Shown piece after piece: positions 1 to 5,784 of a DNA stretch of 14,857 nucleotides; the first letter of the stretch is position 1; every line of letters begins with the position of its first letter. The position numbers were made by a program, and so were the translations under genes. The stretch covers positions 1-14,857 of the forward strand of contig JABMNC010000030.1 in the NCBI GenBank assembly GCA_013205365.1. The letters run 5' to 3'. Source of the stretch: Cryomorphaceae bacterium. Lineage in GTDB: Bacteria > Bacteroidota > Bacteroidia > Flavobacteriales > Schleiferiaceae. The notes beneath the pieces are model-generated. The model was given only the letters and a program-made list of their open reading frames with translations. It did no database searches and had not been told where the DNA came from.

Positions 1-83
1 GAGCTGCCTCTTGCGGACGTCAAGGGCGGGGGCTGCCTGCCTTTTCGCAGTGATGGTTTGTGGTTTTTATGCTCAATAATGCA

Positions 84-91
84 TAAGTTTG
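84..91 (+). promoter_or_regulatory. Bacteroidota-type -7 promoter element before the T9SS cargo gene
   Basis: The octamer TAAGTTTG is an exact match to the Bacteroidota -7 consensus TAnnTTTG and lies 23 nt before the ATG at 115. A TTTG at 57-60 could serve as the -33 element, although the 23-nt spacing is slightly long. The remaining bases 1-83 show no gene. Confidence 0.45.
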
Positions 92-114
92 TCTCTAAAT
101 AATTTTTTACACCC

Positions 115-2148
115 ATGCGCAACATCCTACGCACTCTTGCCATTTTGGTTTTTCTACTCGCCGGAGCCTCGGTTTCTGCCCAGTACTACTATCTTCCGAG
201 CACCGTCAATGGCAATCCAGGCGGACTCAATTCCGACGGAGAATACCCTGTTGGCGGCGGTTTAGCAGCGACGTGGACGGCTATTTCTACCGCTCCAGCG
301 GCTACACCGGCTTGGTCGTCTACCCAAACGCTACCCTTTGCTTTTCAGTTCAATGGCAGCGCAGTTACTCAGTTTAAGGTTTCTACTTCAGGAATTCTAA
401 CCTTCGATGTGGCTGCCACGACTGCTCCGAGCTACACCAAGGCCGCATTGCCCGACGCAAGCATTCCCAATAATTCAGTGTGCATCTGGGGTCTGGCTTC
501 GGTCGGAACCAACGATATTATTGTGACCAAGACCTTCGGAACTGCTCCCAATCGCCAGCAGTGGGTGATGTTCTCGTCCTACGGTCAGGTGGGCAGCACC
601 TGCTGGACCTACTGGTCTATGGTTCTTGAAGAAACTACCAACAAAATTTATGTAGTGGACCAGCGCAATTCCTGCACTGGCGCCACTCTTTCCATTGGAA
701 TTCAGGTCAACAGCAGCACGGCCTATTCCGTGGCGGGTTCGCCCAGCGTAGCGATTCAGGCCGGAACCGACGCCACGGCCGCCGACAACAAGTACTACGA
801 GTTCATTCCGGGCGTTCAGCTCGCCAACAACTTCATCGGCAACGAGGTAACCGTAGACGATTTCTTGGTCCTGGGCCAGGCTCCGTTTACCATGACGGCC
901 AAGTTCCTCAACGGCGGAAGCAATGCCATCACCAGTGCAACCCTGAACTACCGCATCAACGGTGGAACGCCAGTGAGCGGAACCGTATCTACCCTCAACG
1001 TTGCTTCAGCGGCTACGACCACGCTCACTCACCCTCAGGCTTGGACGCCTACTGCGGTGGGAACCTACACCGTCGACTTTTGGACCTCAAACCCCAACGG
1101 TCAGGCCGACAGCGACCCGAGCAACGACACCGTGACCAAGCAGGTCGTGGTGGTAAACAGCATAGCCATTCGACGTCCCTTGATTGAGGTATTCACTTCT
1201 TCAACCTGTGCCCCCTGTGCTCCAGCCAATACAACCTTTAAGAACCTAATGGACCAGCAAACAGCTGGCGAGATTAACTACCTCAAGTACCAAATGAGCT
1301 GGCCTGGCACCGGGGATCCCTACTACACGTTAGAGGCGGCCGCTAAGCGCACCCTTTATGGGGTTAATTCGGTTCCCAACGCCCAAATTGATGGCGGCTG
1401 GAACGGACACGCGGGTCAAATCACCCAGCCCATCCTCAACCAGTACAAGGGGGTTCCGTCCTTCATGAATTTAGCGGGCTACTATACGGTTGACGCGGCT
1501 ACCAAGAAGGTAGACATGGTCATCAATACCACTCCGCTTGTAAGCATCAATAAGGCGCTTTCTCTTCAGGTAGCAATTTATGAGAAGTCCACTACTCAGA
1601 ATTCTAAGTCCAACGGCGAGACCGTCTTCTATAAGGTTATGAAGAAGTTGGTTCCAGACCAAAATGGAACGGCGCTCAGCAATCTGACCGACGGGGTGAT
1701 GCAGACGGCCAACCTTTCCTACACCTTCAATGGCTCCTACACGCTGCCGATTAATGCATCTGCTCCTGTGGACCACGCGACGGCCCACACGGTAGAGGAC
1801 TTCACCGACCTTGGTGTTATGGTCTGGATTCAAGACATGGCCACCAAGGAGATTTACCAGTCGGTTGATTTGACCGCCAGCGGTATCGGCATGGGCGAAG
1901 ACGGACTTCGTTCGGTTCGCTTGTTCCCCAACCCAGCCAGCGACTTGGTTCGTGTTGATTTGAGTAAGGTGGCTGGTTCTTGCAGCTACCGTCTGATCAA
2001 TGCCATGGGGCAGTCGCTTGCCAGCGGTTCTGCCGAGGGCGGGTCAGAATTGCTGCTGAGTCTTGCTCAGTGGTCCAGTGGCTTGTACTTCGTGCAGGTT
2101 GAGGCCGAGGGTAGCGTGCAAACCTTGCCCTTGCAGGTGGTACGCTAA
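115..2148 (+). CDS. Secreted T9SS cargo protein with Omp28/thioredoxin-like domain
   Basis: A 677-aa protein exported by Sec and probably delivered to the cell surface by the type IX system. Residues 1-22 form a signal peptide (Arg/Asn start, long Leu/Val/Ala core, cleavage after SVSA). Residues ~25-230 look like a beta-rich domain and ~240-345 like an Ig/CARDB-type adhesion domain. From ~350 the sequence IEVFTSSTCAPCAPAN carries a CAPC dithiol motif (Cys365, Cys368), typical of Omp28-related proteins with a thioredoxin-like fold. The last ~77 residues start with VRLFPNPASD and end QVVR, the classic type A C-terminal sorting domain that is cleaved during T9SS export. An intrinsic terminator follows, so the gene is probably monocistronic. 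The substrate is unknown. The CxxC suggests thiol redox activity or a relic of it, which is inference. The start is fixed by the signal peptide. Confidence 0.88.
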   Translation: MRNILRTLAILVFLLAGASVSAQYYYLPSTVNGNPGGLNSDGEYPVGGGLAATWTAISTAPAATPAWSSTQTLPFAFQFNGSAVTQFKVSTSGILTFDVAATTAPSYTKAALPDASIPNNSVCIWGLASVGTNDIIVTKTFGTAPNRQQWVMFSSYGQVGSTCWTYWSMVLEETTNKIYVVDQRNSCTGATLSIGIQVNSSTAYSVAGSPSVAIQAGTDATAADNKYYEFIPGVQLANNFIGNEVTVDDFLVLGQAPFTMTAKFLNGGSNAITSATLNYRINGGTPVSGTVSTLNVASAATTTLTHPQAWTPTAVGTYTVDFWTSNPNGQADSDPSNDTVTKQVVVVNSIAIRRPLIEVFTSSTCAPCAPANTTFKNLMDQQTAGEINYLKYQMSWPGTGDPYYTLEAAAKRTLYGVNSVPNAQIDGGWNGHAGQITQPILNQYKGVPSFMNLAGYYTVDAATKKVDMVINTTPLVSINKALSLQVAIYEKSTTQNSKSNGETVFYKVMKKLVPDQNGTALSNLTDGVMQTANLSYTFNGSYTLPINASAPVDHATAHTVEDFTDLGVMVWIQDMATKEIYQSVDLTASGIGMGEDGLRSVRLFPNPASDLVRVDLSKVAGSCSYRLINAMGQSLASGSAEGGSELLLSLAQWSSGLYFVQVEAEGSVQTLPLQVVR

Positions 2149-2171
2149 GCGCTCAAAACGGTTTTAAACGG

Positions 2172-2200
2172 AACCGGCCCCGCGAGGGGCCGGTTTTTTT
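2172..2200 (+). terminator. Intrinsic terminator of the T9SS cargo gene
   Basis: A perfect 10-bp stem AACCGGCCCC / GGGGCCGGTT with a GCGA tetraloop (2182-2185) is followed by a run of T to 2200. It starts 24 nt after the stop codon at 2148 and is a strong Rho-independent terminator. Confidence 0.92.
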
Positions 2201-2258
2201 ATGCCCTATCCCCAATTGGCATCGTTCTTTGATCGAGAGCAGTCCGGGCTCAATCGCC

Positions 2259-2266
2259 TATCTTTA
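2259..2266 (+). promoter_or_regulatory. Possible -7 element before the Cache lipoprotein
   Basis: TATCTTTA matches seven of the eight positions of TAnnTTTG and lies 21 nt before the ATG at 2288. A TTTG at 2228-2231 is further upstream than the usual -33 spacing, so the call is weak. The A-rich stretch before the ATG is typical of Bacteroidota leaders, which often lack a Shine-Dalgarno sequence. Confidence 0.3.
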
Positions 2267-2287
2267 TAAAAAATAAAAACAACCCTT

Positions 2288-2791
2288 ATGAACATTCGCT
2301 TCCTTATTCCAGCCGCTTTTGCTCTTGCCCTAACGGCCTGCCAAAAAGTCCCTGCTGCCGACGCCGACGACCAAGCCTTCGTAGCACAGGAGCTCGCGGT
2401 TTTTGCCTCGGAGCTTGAGGCTAGCCTCCCGGCCGACACTTCGGCGCTCAAAGTCCGCATCGCCACCTACCTGGGTTCGCATCCCAGTGTCTTCTATGGC
2501 GCCACGGTTGCCCTTCTTGACACCAACGGCCTAGTGGTTAGCAGCCCCTACGTCTACCGTCCGGATGGAGTGGAATTGGTTTACAGCAACGGTTTAATGG
2601 ATTCCGCCTACCAAATCAACAGCCAGTCATGGCTTCGGGCACCCATTGACCAGGCAACGTCCGTTTGGACGGAGCCCTATTTTGACGAAGGCGGCGGCGA
2701 TATTTGGATGAAGACGCGCTCGGTTCCGATCTACCAGAACGGCAGCATTAGGGCGGTTGCTACCACGGACGTGCGCGTTAAGAAGCCATAA
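2288..2791 (+). CDS. Lipoprotein made of a single Cache-like (PDC) sensor domain
   Basis: A 167-aa protein. Residues 1-17 are a lipoprotein signal peptide with lipobox LTAC, so Cys18 would be lipidated and the protein would face the periplasm or the cell surface. The rest resembles the membrane-distal part of a Cache/PDC sensor domain: GATVALLDTNGLVV (a strand ending in D/N-G), a VYRPDG turn, W115 and W127 with TEPYFDEGG, then RSVPIYQNGSIRAVATTDV, the usual final strands of this fold. Cache domains normally form the extracytoplasmic sensor of chemoreceptors, histidine kinases or diguanylate cyclases. Here there is no transmembrane helix and no output domain, so it is a stand-alone lipoprotein that may bind a small ligand. 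Fold assignment is from pattern recognition only. The ligand and partner are unknown. Confidence 0.72.
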   Translation: MNIRFLIPAAFALALTACQKVPAADADDQAFVAQELAVFASELEASLPADTSALKVRIATYLGSHPSVFYGATVALLDTNGLVVSSPYVYRPDGVELVYSNGLMDSAYQINSQSWLRAPIDQATSVWTEPYFDEGGGDIWMKTRSVPIYQNGSIRAVATTDVRVKKP

Positions 2792-2959
2792 TCGGCTTAA
2801 GGGCGACTCACTGCGGAGGCTTTTGGTCCTATTAATTAATGGTAGAATGCCAAAGGCGGCGTTCGTATGCGAACCAAAGAGGAATTCGAACATCGAGATC
2901 ACTAATTATGGGTTAGGGCCCAAACAGATCTTATAGGTTTGCCTCGTTAGGTGATTGTG

Positions 2960-2985
2960 TTCATGGGGACTTTTGTCCCCATGAA
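2960..2985. repeat. Perfect 11-bp inverted repeat (hairpin)
   Basis: TTCATGGGGAC, loop TTTT, then GTCCCCATGAA. On the plus strand it is followed by A residues, and on the minus strand the T run comes before it, so neither strand gives a normal intrinsic terminator. It may be a decayed terminator, a protein-binding site or part of the neighbouring repeat region. Confidence 0.6.
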
Positions 2986-3036
2986 AAAACACCACAGGTA
3001 CTCCCTGCAGACACGCATCGCGTTTGCACTGGGAAT

Positions 3037-3174
3037 CGGTGAGTGCGGAATTCGAACCCGCATAACAAGACGTCAATTTCTAAAGTCACAGTAACTCCGA
3101 TTTCTATCACGCACAAGTCCAGCGATTTGGAATTTCTGGCGTTACCAGCAGCCATCTACAGTAATCCTGTAGAT
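3037..3174 (-). repeat. Structured ~140-nt repeat, copy R1 (tRNA-Ser-like 3' end)
   Basis: Read on the minus strand, the copy starts with a hairpin ATCTACAG / CTGTAGAT with a 5-nt loop (plus-strand positions 3154-3174). It continues with the box GCTGCTGG, then AACGCC and AAATTCCAAA. About 60 diverged bases follow, and it ends in a T-arm-like hairpin GCGGG-TTCGAAT-TCCGC plus ACTCACC and G, like the acceptor strand and discriminator of a serine tRNA. The box and the TTCGAAT are 96 nt apart, against 98 nt in R2 and 97 nt in R3. No D arm or anticodon arm is present, so it is not a complete tRNA gene. It is a direct repeat of R2 and inverted relative to R3. Confidence 0.7.
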
Positions 3175-3256
3175 TCCAATGGCATCCTGCACGACCTTAC
3201 GCTCTGCGCAGAAACAACGAGTCTGGAACTCTCAAAAACTAGATATCAAGTCCCAA

Positions 3257-3450
3257 GCCCCCGGCGAGAGAGCCTCTTCATTAGTGCCGGGGGCCTAAAA
3301 AAGAAGTCGGCGCGCGAGGCGCGCCGCGTACGCTCGAGCCGAAGCACCCCCGTCCGGGGAACGCGCCCGGGCGCCAGGTGCACCGGGACGCAATCCCGTC
3401 TCCGCAGATCTTGAGCGAAAACCCTTACTAAGTGAACTTCATGACTTAGT
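3257..3450. other. Cluster of GC-rich hairpins between R1 and R3
   Basis: Five inverted repeats are packed into under 200 bp. They are GCCCCCGGC/GCCGGGGGC (3257-3265 with 3286-3294), CGGCGCGC-GAG-GCGCGCCG (3308-3326), the 12-bp palindrome GCGCCCGGGCGC (3363-3374), CGGGA-CGCAA-TCCCG (3384-3398) and ACTAAGT/ACTTAGT (3427-3433 with 3444-3450). The minus-strand hairpin at 3308-3326 is followed after four bases by a T-rich run, so it could terminate minus-strand transcripts. No tRNA, rRNA or known riboswitch consensus is recognised. Confidence 0.5.
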
Positions 3451-3580
3451 GCGTGGTTCAATTTGCACATAGGTCTTTGGTCATCCCAATAGGTCGAATG
3501 AAGAGCGGAACATGGAGAGTCCCGGATGCAAATATCGCCTCAAATATCAATGTTGTACGTTTCGATTGTGAAACCCAAAA

Positions 3581-3721
3581 CTACATACATTACTACTGTA
3601 GAAGGCTGCTGGAATCGCCCAAAATTCCAACCTGCTGCATTTCAGGGTTTAAGGTTTCTAATATTTGATCAATGATTAACAATGAATTTCAGGTCTGAGT
3701 GTTCGAATCCCTAACTCTCCG
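3581..3721 (+). repeat. Structured ~140-nt repeat, copy R3 (inverted relative to R1 and R2)
   Basis: Read on the plus strand, a weaker hairpin CTACA/TGTAG (3581-3585 with 3597-3601) is followed by GCTGCTGGAA, TCGCCC and AAAATTCCAA (from 3605). About 60 variable bases come next, then GTTCGAATCCC and ACTCTCC with discriminator-like G at 3721. The TGGAA/TTCCA mini-stem of the box is intact, whereas the T-stem is degenerate (3 of 5 pairs). The order and spacing of the parts match R1 and R2 on the opposite strand. Confidence 0.65.
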
Positions 3722-3735
3722 TCACTGTCAATCAT

Positions 3736-3766
3736 AAAAAAAGCCGAACTCATAAGAGTCCGGCTT
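3736..3766 (-). terminator. Intrinsic terminator of the lipoprotein operon
   Basis: On the minus strand the arms AAGCCGGACTC and GAGTTCGGCTT pair over 11 bp (one G-U) around a 4-nt loop and are followed by a run of seven T. It lies 19 nt after the stop codon at 3786 and ends the two-gene transcript. Confidence 0.9.
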
Positions 3767-3785
3767 CAATTTTAGTTGAATTAGG

Positions 3786-4172
3786 CTATTTGATCACATA
3801 AACATACTTACACTGAGTAAGTTTTTGGAAAACGCCCATTTGTTCCATAGACGTTGAATAAATGTATTTAGTCAAGTCAGTTAAATCCTCCTGATATACA
3901 GAGTCCGAACTCCAAGCATAGCAAGTGTAATTATTCTGAATCTCTGATTCAGTTAATAAAATATTTGTATTCACGGTATGCCGTGCATTGGAAACTCCAA
4001 TCTGGTTGAATGGTTTAATGGTGTCCATAATTTCATCACCACGCCACTGATATTTTACAAGTATGGTGTCACTTGATTCATTAGCAAGAATAAAGTCATA
4101 AATGTAGACGGAATCCTTGGAACACGAATACATGAAAATGCTCGATAGAATAATTAGCAATAAATTTTTCAT
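3786..4172 (-). CDS. Small lipoprotein, second gene of the accessory operon
   Basis: A 128-aa protein with no recognised family. Residues 1-16 are a lipoprotein signal (MKNLLLIILSSIFMYSC, lipobox MYSC, Cys17). The mature part is beta-strand-like, with IYDFILANESSDTILVKYQW near the start and two further Cys residues in the second half (NNYTCYAW and LTQCKYVYV), which could form a disulfide. It starts 6 nt after the stop of the 350-aa lipoprotein gene and is followed by a strong terminator, so the two are one operon. The pairing of a larger protein with a small lipoprotein would fit a protein with its partner or inhibitor, but nothing in the sequence proves this. Its base composition is AT-rich, unlike the housekeeping genes. 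Confidence 0.75.
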   Translation of the reverse strand: MKNLLLIILSSIFMYSCSKDSVYIYDFILANESSDTILVKYQWRGDEIMDTIKPFNQIGVSNARHTVNTNILLTESEIQNNYTCYAWSSDSVYQEDLTDLTKYIYSTSMEQMGVFQKLTQCKYVYVIK

Positions 4173-4178
4173 GGTTAA

Positions 4179-5231
4179 TCAACTAATGTTATGTACATGT
4201 ATTGCGAAGTTGCAGAACGATTGGATTTGGTTGCAATTTAAAATCTCTGCACCGCTTGAATTGCGCCAAACCAAACTTTTATCTACATTATTGTTACTAT
4301 TAGACACCCAAATGTAGGCATTGTTACACCAGGTTTCCCAGGCCCAGTTTCCGGTATTGTTACGATCTCTGAAGAGCTCATACTTTGTTACTCGGCCAAT
4401 ATAGTTATTGTGAAAGTCCATTTGCCTTGAGCTGCAAGAGTTATTTCCACAGATCTCATTAACTCCAGACGTGGTCCACGCTATTACATTACCAACGTAC
4501 CTGCGCATAAGCATGTTCCATACAATGTGTCGATAAGCGTCACCTTCAGTGTCAACGCCATTTATATTATTGTAGTGAAGTTTTTCTTGCGACTTAGCAC
4601 GTTCACCAGATTGATACACCCTGAATGCAGCCCAAGGTGTGGCATATGATGAGAGTAAGTATGCATATGCAAATTGACAACCATTGAGTTGTGTCTTCCC
4701 AGACTGGCTGAGCGTTGAGTCTAACGTTAATATCTCCTGAAGTGTCGCTGGGTTCTCAGGGAACTTTGCGGCCAATTCATCAAAAGCAACCCAGTCCTCT
4801 GATTCGGTAGAATCAAGGTTCATTTCATTTTTTTCCGACCAGAAATTTGGAATGGTATCGACATCATATGCGTCAACGGAATCGACGTATGACCCTAAAT
4901 TCGATATAACGCTAGATAAAATGTCATCTGTATATTCCAACATCCCGGTGTACGCTTCTCCAACATATAACTCTTGGAGTCGGTTTTCCATGTGACTAAC
5001 ATATGCTTCATCCATGAGCTCAGAAGTTAGTTCGAGTTCAGGATTATCTAAAACATACTCTCGGTGTAACACATGAATTACTGACGCCGGAAAAGCTGGG
5101 ATGGAGAAGTTGTGTAATGTGTCAGAGTTCGTGTTTTGAATCGTTTTATAGCTAGTGTTTGGTTTATATACCTCCTTACTACAGCTGAACAATAGAAGGT
5201 TGATAATAACTAGAAATGCTAGTTTTTTCAT
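4179..5231 (-). CDS. Lipoprotein with DAYRH / MDFHNN..GR motif domain (DUF6973-like)
   Basis: A 350-aa protein. Residues 1-16 are a lipoprotein signal with lipobox LFSC (Cys17). Residues ~40-180 are acidic and look helical, without a recognised domain. Residues ~183-285 hold a cluster of invariant-looking polar residues: GDAYRHIVWN (Asp231, Arg234, His235), a GNVIAW helix, then MDFHNNYIGR (Asp272, His274, Asn275, Asn276, Gly279, Arg280). From memory this D-x-x-R-H ... M-D-x-H-N-N-x-x-G-R pattern resembles domains of unknown function such as DUF6973, seen at the end of secreted or toxin-like proteins; this could not be searched. Paired His/Asp residues suggest a hydrolase or metal site, which is inference. 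The C-terminal part contains several Cys. It is the first gene of an AT-rich operon with the 128-aa lipoprotein. No perfect TAnnTTTG box precedes it; GACCTTTG at about 5250-5257 is the nearest. Confidence 0.8.
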   Translation of the reverse strand: MKKLAFLVIINLLLFSCSKEVYKPNTSYKTIQNTNSDTLHNFSIPAFPASVIHVLHREYVLDNPELELTSELMDEAYVSHMENRLQELYVGEAYTGMLEYTDDILSSVISNLGSYVDSVDAYDVDTIPNFWSEKNEMNLDSTESEDWVAFDELAAKFPENPATLQEILTLDSTLSQSGKTQLNGCQFAYAYLLSSYATPWAAFRVYQSGERAKSQEKLHYNNINGVDTEGDAYRHIVWNMLMRRYVGNVIAWTTSGVNEICGNNSCSSRQMDFHNNYIGRVTKYELFRDRNNTGNWAWETWCNNAYIWVSNSNNNVDKSLVWRNSSGAEILNCNQIQSFCNFAIHVHNIS

Positions 5232-5373
5232 AGGATTTAGAAATTTGATTTTGTTAGTATCAAAGGTCTATAAGTACCAAAAAAAATTAGTGATAGAATT
5301 ATATCATAGTGGAGAAATTATTGGGCTTTTCAATAATTAAACGGTAAGGAACGTTTATTTCGACATGTGCTCA

Positions 5374-5560
5374 TCAAAACTTGATCGTAAAACGTTGTCC
5401 AATTGAGTATTTGAAATACCCAATCAGGCTTTTCTCTTTAATGGTCACTTCAATGGGCATATTACCCTCAAAGTGGACGAGTCAGTCTATTTTCCCCTGG
5501 AAAAGAATATACAAGACAGTGTCCCATATTGTGTTTCTACTCGGGTTAGCCGAATCCAAT
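5374..5560 (-). pseudogene. Possible remnant of a small coding region with an in-frame stop
   Basis: On the minus strand one reading frame gives protein-like sequence interrupted once by TGA (plus-strand positions 5482-5484). Before the stop it reads TIWDTVLYILFQGKID, and after it LVHFEGNMPIEVTIKEKS and IGYFKYSIGQRFTIKF, closing at 5374. A TGG-to-TGA change would explain the break. There is no clear start codon upstream because the frame runs into repeat R2. The composition reads like a real C-terminus, but chance is not excluded. The inverted repeat at 5402-5424 lies inside it. Confidence 0.25.
5402..5424. repeat. Inverted repeat in the gap between the lipoprotein operon and R2
   Basis: ATTGAGTATTT-G-AAATACCCAAT is an 11-bp inverted repeat with a single A/C mismatch on the plus strand, which becomes a G-U pair on the minus strand. 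There is no T run on either side, so it is not a terminator. It may be an operator, part of a decayed gene, or chance in AT-rich DNA. Confidence 0.4.
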
Positions 5561-5566
5561 AAGCCC

Positions 5567-5707
5567 CGGTGAGGGCGGGATTCGAACCCGCGGTCCGCTA
5601 AACACGATCAACAAGATAGTTAAATCGTACAAAAAGAACTATCCTCTAATTCAGCAATTTGGAATTTCGGGCGTTTCCAGCAGCAACCTACAGTAATTCT
5701 GTAGGTT
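5567..5707 (-). repeat. Structured ~140-nt repeat, copy R2 (best preserved)
   Basis: Read on the minus strand, a perfect 9-bp hairpin AACCTACAG / CTGTAGGTT (5-nt loop) is followed by GCTGCTGGAAACGCCCG and AAATTCCAAATTGCTG. Next comes a second inverted repeat GATAGTT/AACTATC in the variable part, then GGACC and the perfect T-arm GCGGG-TTCGAAT-CCCGC, followed by CCTCACC and G. The last 25 bases read as the 3' end of a serine tRNA, but no other tRNA arm is present. Compared with R1, the outer hairpin shows a paired change (T-A to C-G at 3155/3173 versus 5687/5705), which suggests the stem is maintained. It lies 28 nt beyond the ssrA terminator. Confidence 0.72.
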
Positions 5708-5735
5708 CTTTTTGTCTGCCACAATCCTTGTAAAA

Positions 5736-5761
5736 TAAAAAAGCGCCCCGAGGGGCGCTTT
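5736..5761 (-). terminator. Intrinsic terminator of ssrA
   Basis: On the minus strand AAAGCGCCCC and GGGGCGCTTT form a 10-bp stem with a very short loop, continued by a T-rich tract. It starts 23 nt after the mature tmRNA 3' end, so the primary transcript would carry a short 3' trailer. Confidence 0.85.
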
Positions 5762-5784
5762 CTTTGGTCACTGAAATCAACCTG

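Larger units (their letters stand above)
2792..3785. other. Gene-free stretch between the Cache lipoprotein and the lipoprotein operon
   Basis: About 1 kb with no convincing coding region; short open frames here lack start context and homologous motifs. Contents: an 8-bp imperfect stem GCTTTTGG/CCAAAGGC just after the stop codon at 2791; a TTCGAAT-containing T-arm-like fragment at 2881-2891 (minus-strand sense); a perfect 11-bp hairpin at 2960-2985; repeat copy R1; a GC-rich hairpin cluster at 3257-3450; repeat copy R3; and a minus-strand terminator at 3736-3766. Confidence 0.7.
3037..5707. mobile_element. Candidate accessory island bounded by direct repeats R1 and R2
   Basis: The ends are R1 and R2, two diverged copies of the same ~140-nt element in the same orientation, each ending in a tRNA-Ser-like 3' fragment. 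Inside are a GC-rich hairpin cluster, the inverted copy R3 and an AT-rich two-gene lipoprotein operon with its own terminator. R2 sits just beyond the ssrA terminator, and ssrA and tRNA 3' ends are well-known integration sites. No integrase or transposase is encoded inside, so if mobile it is non-autonomous. The boundaries and mobility are inference. The repeats and the base-composition change are seen directly. Confidence 0.4.

Noticed and set aside
2960..2990. Intrinsic terminator at the 11-bp hairpin
   Set aside because: The hairpin is followed by A on the plus strand and has its T run on the wrong side on the minus strand.
3043..3470. Open frames on both strands through the hairpin cluster
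   Set aside because: They run across R1 and the palindromes, have Arg-rich low-information translations and no recognisable motif or start signal.
5567..5591. Complete tRNA-Ser gene at R2
   Set aside because: The T arm and acceptor strand are good, but no matching 5' acceptor strand, D arm or anticodon arm occurs within the next 100 nt on the minus strand.
3037..5707. CRISPR array or classical insertion sequence
   Set aside because: There are only three copies at irregular spacing and in both orientations, with no spacers of regular length, no cas genes and no transposase.
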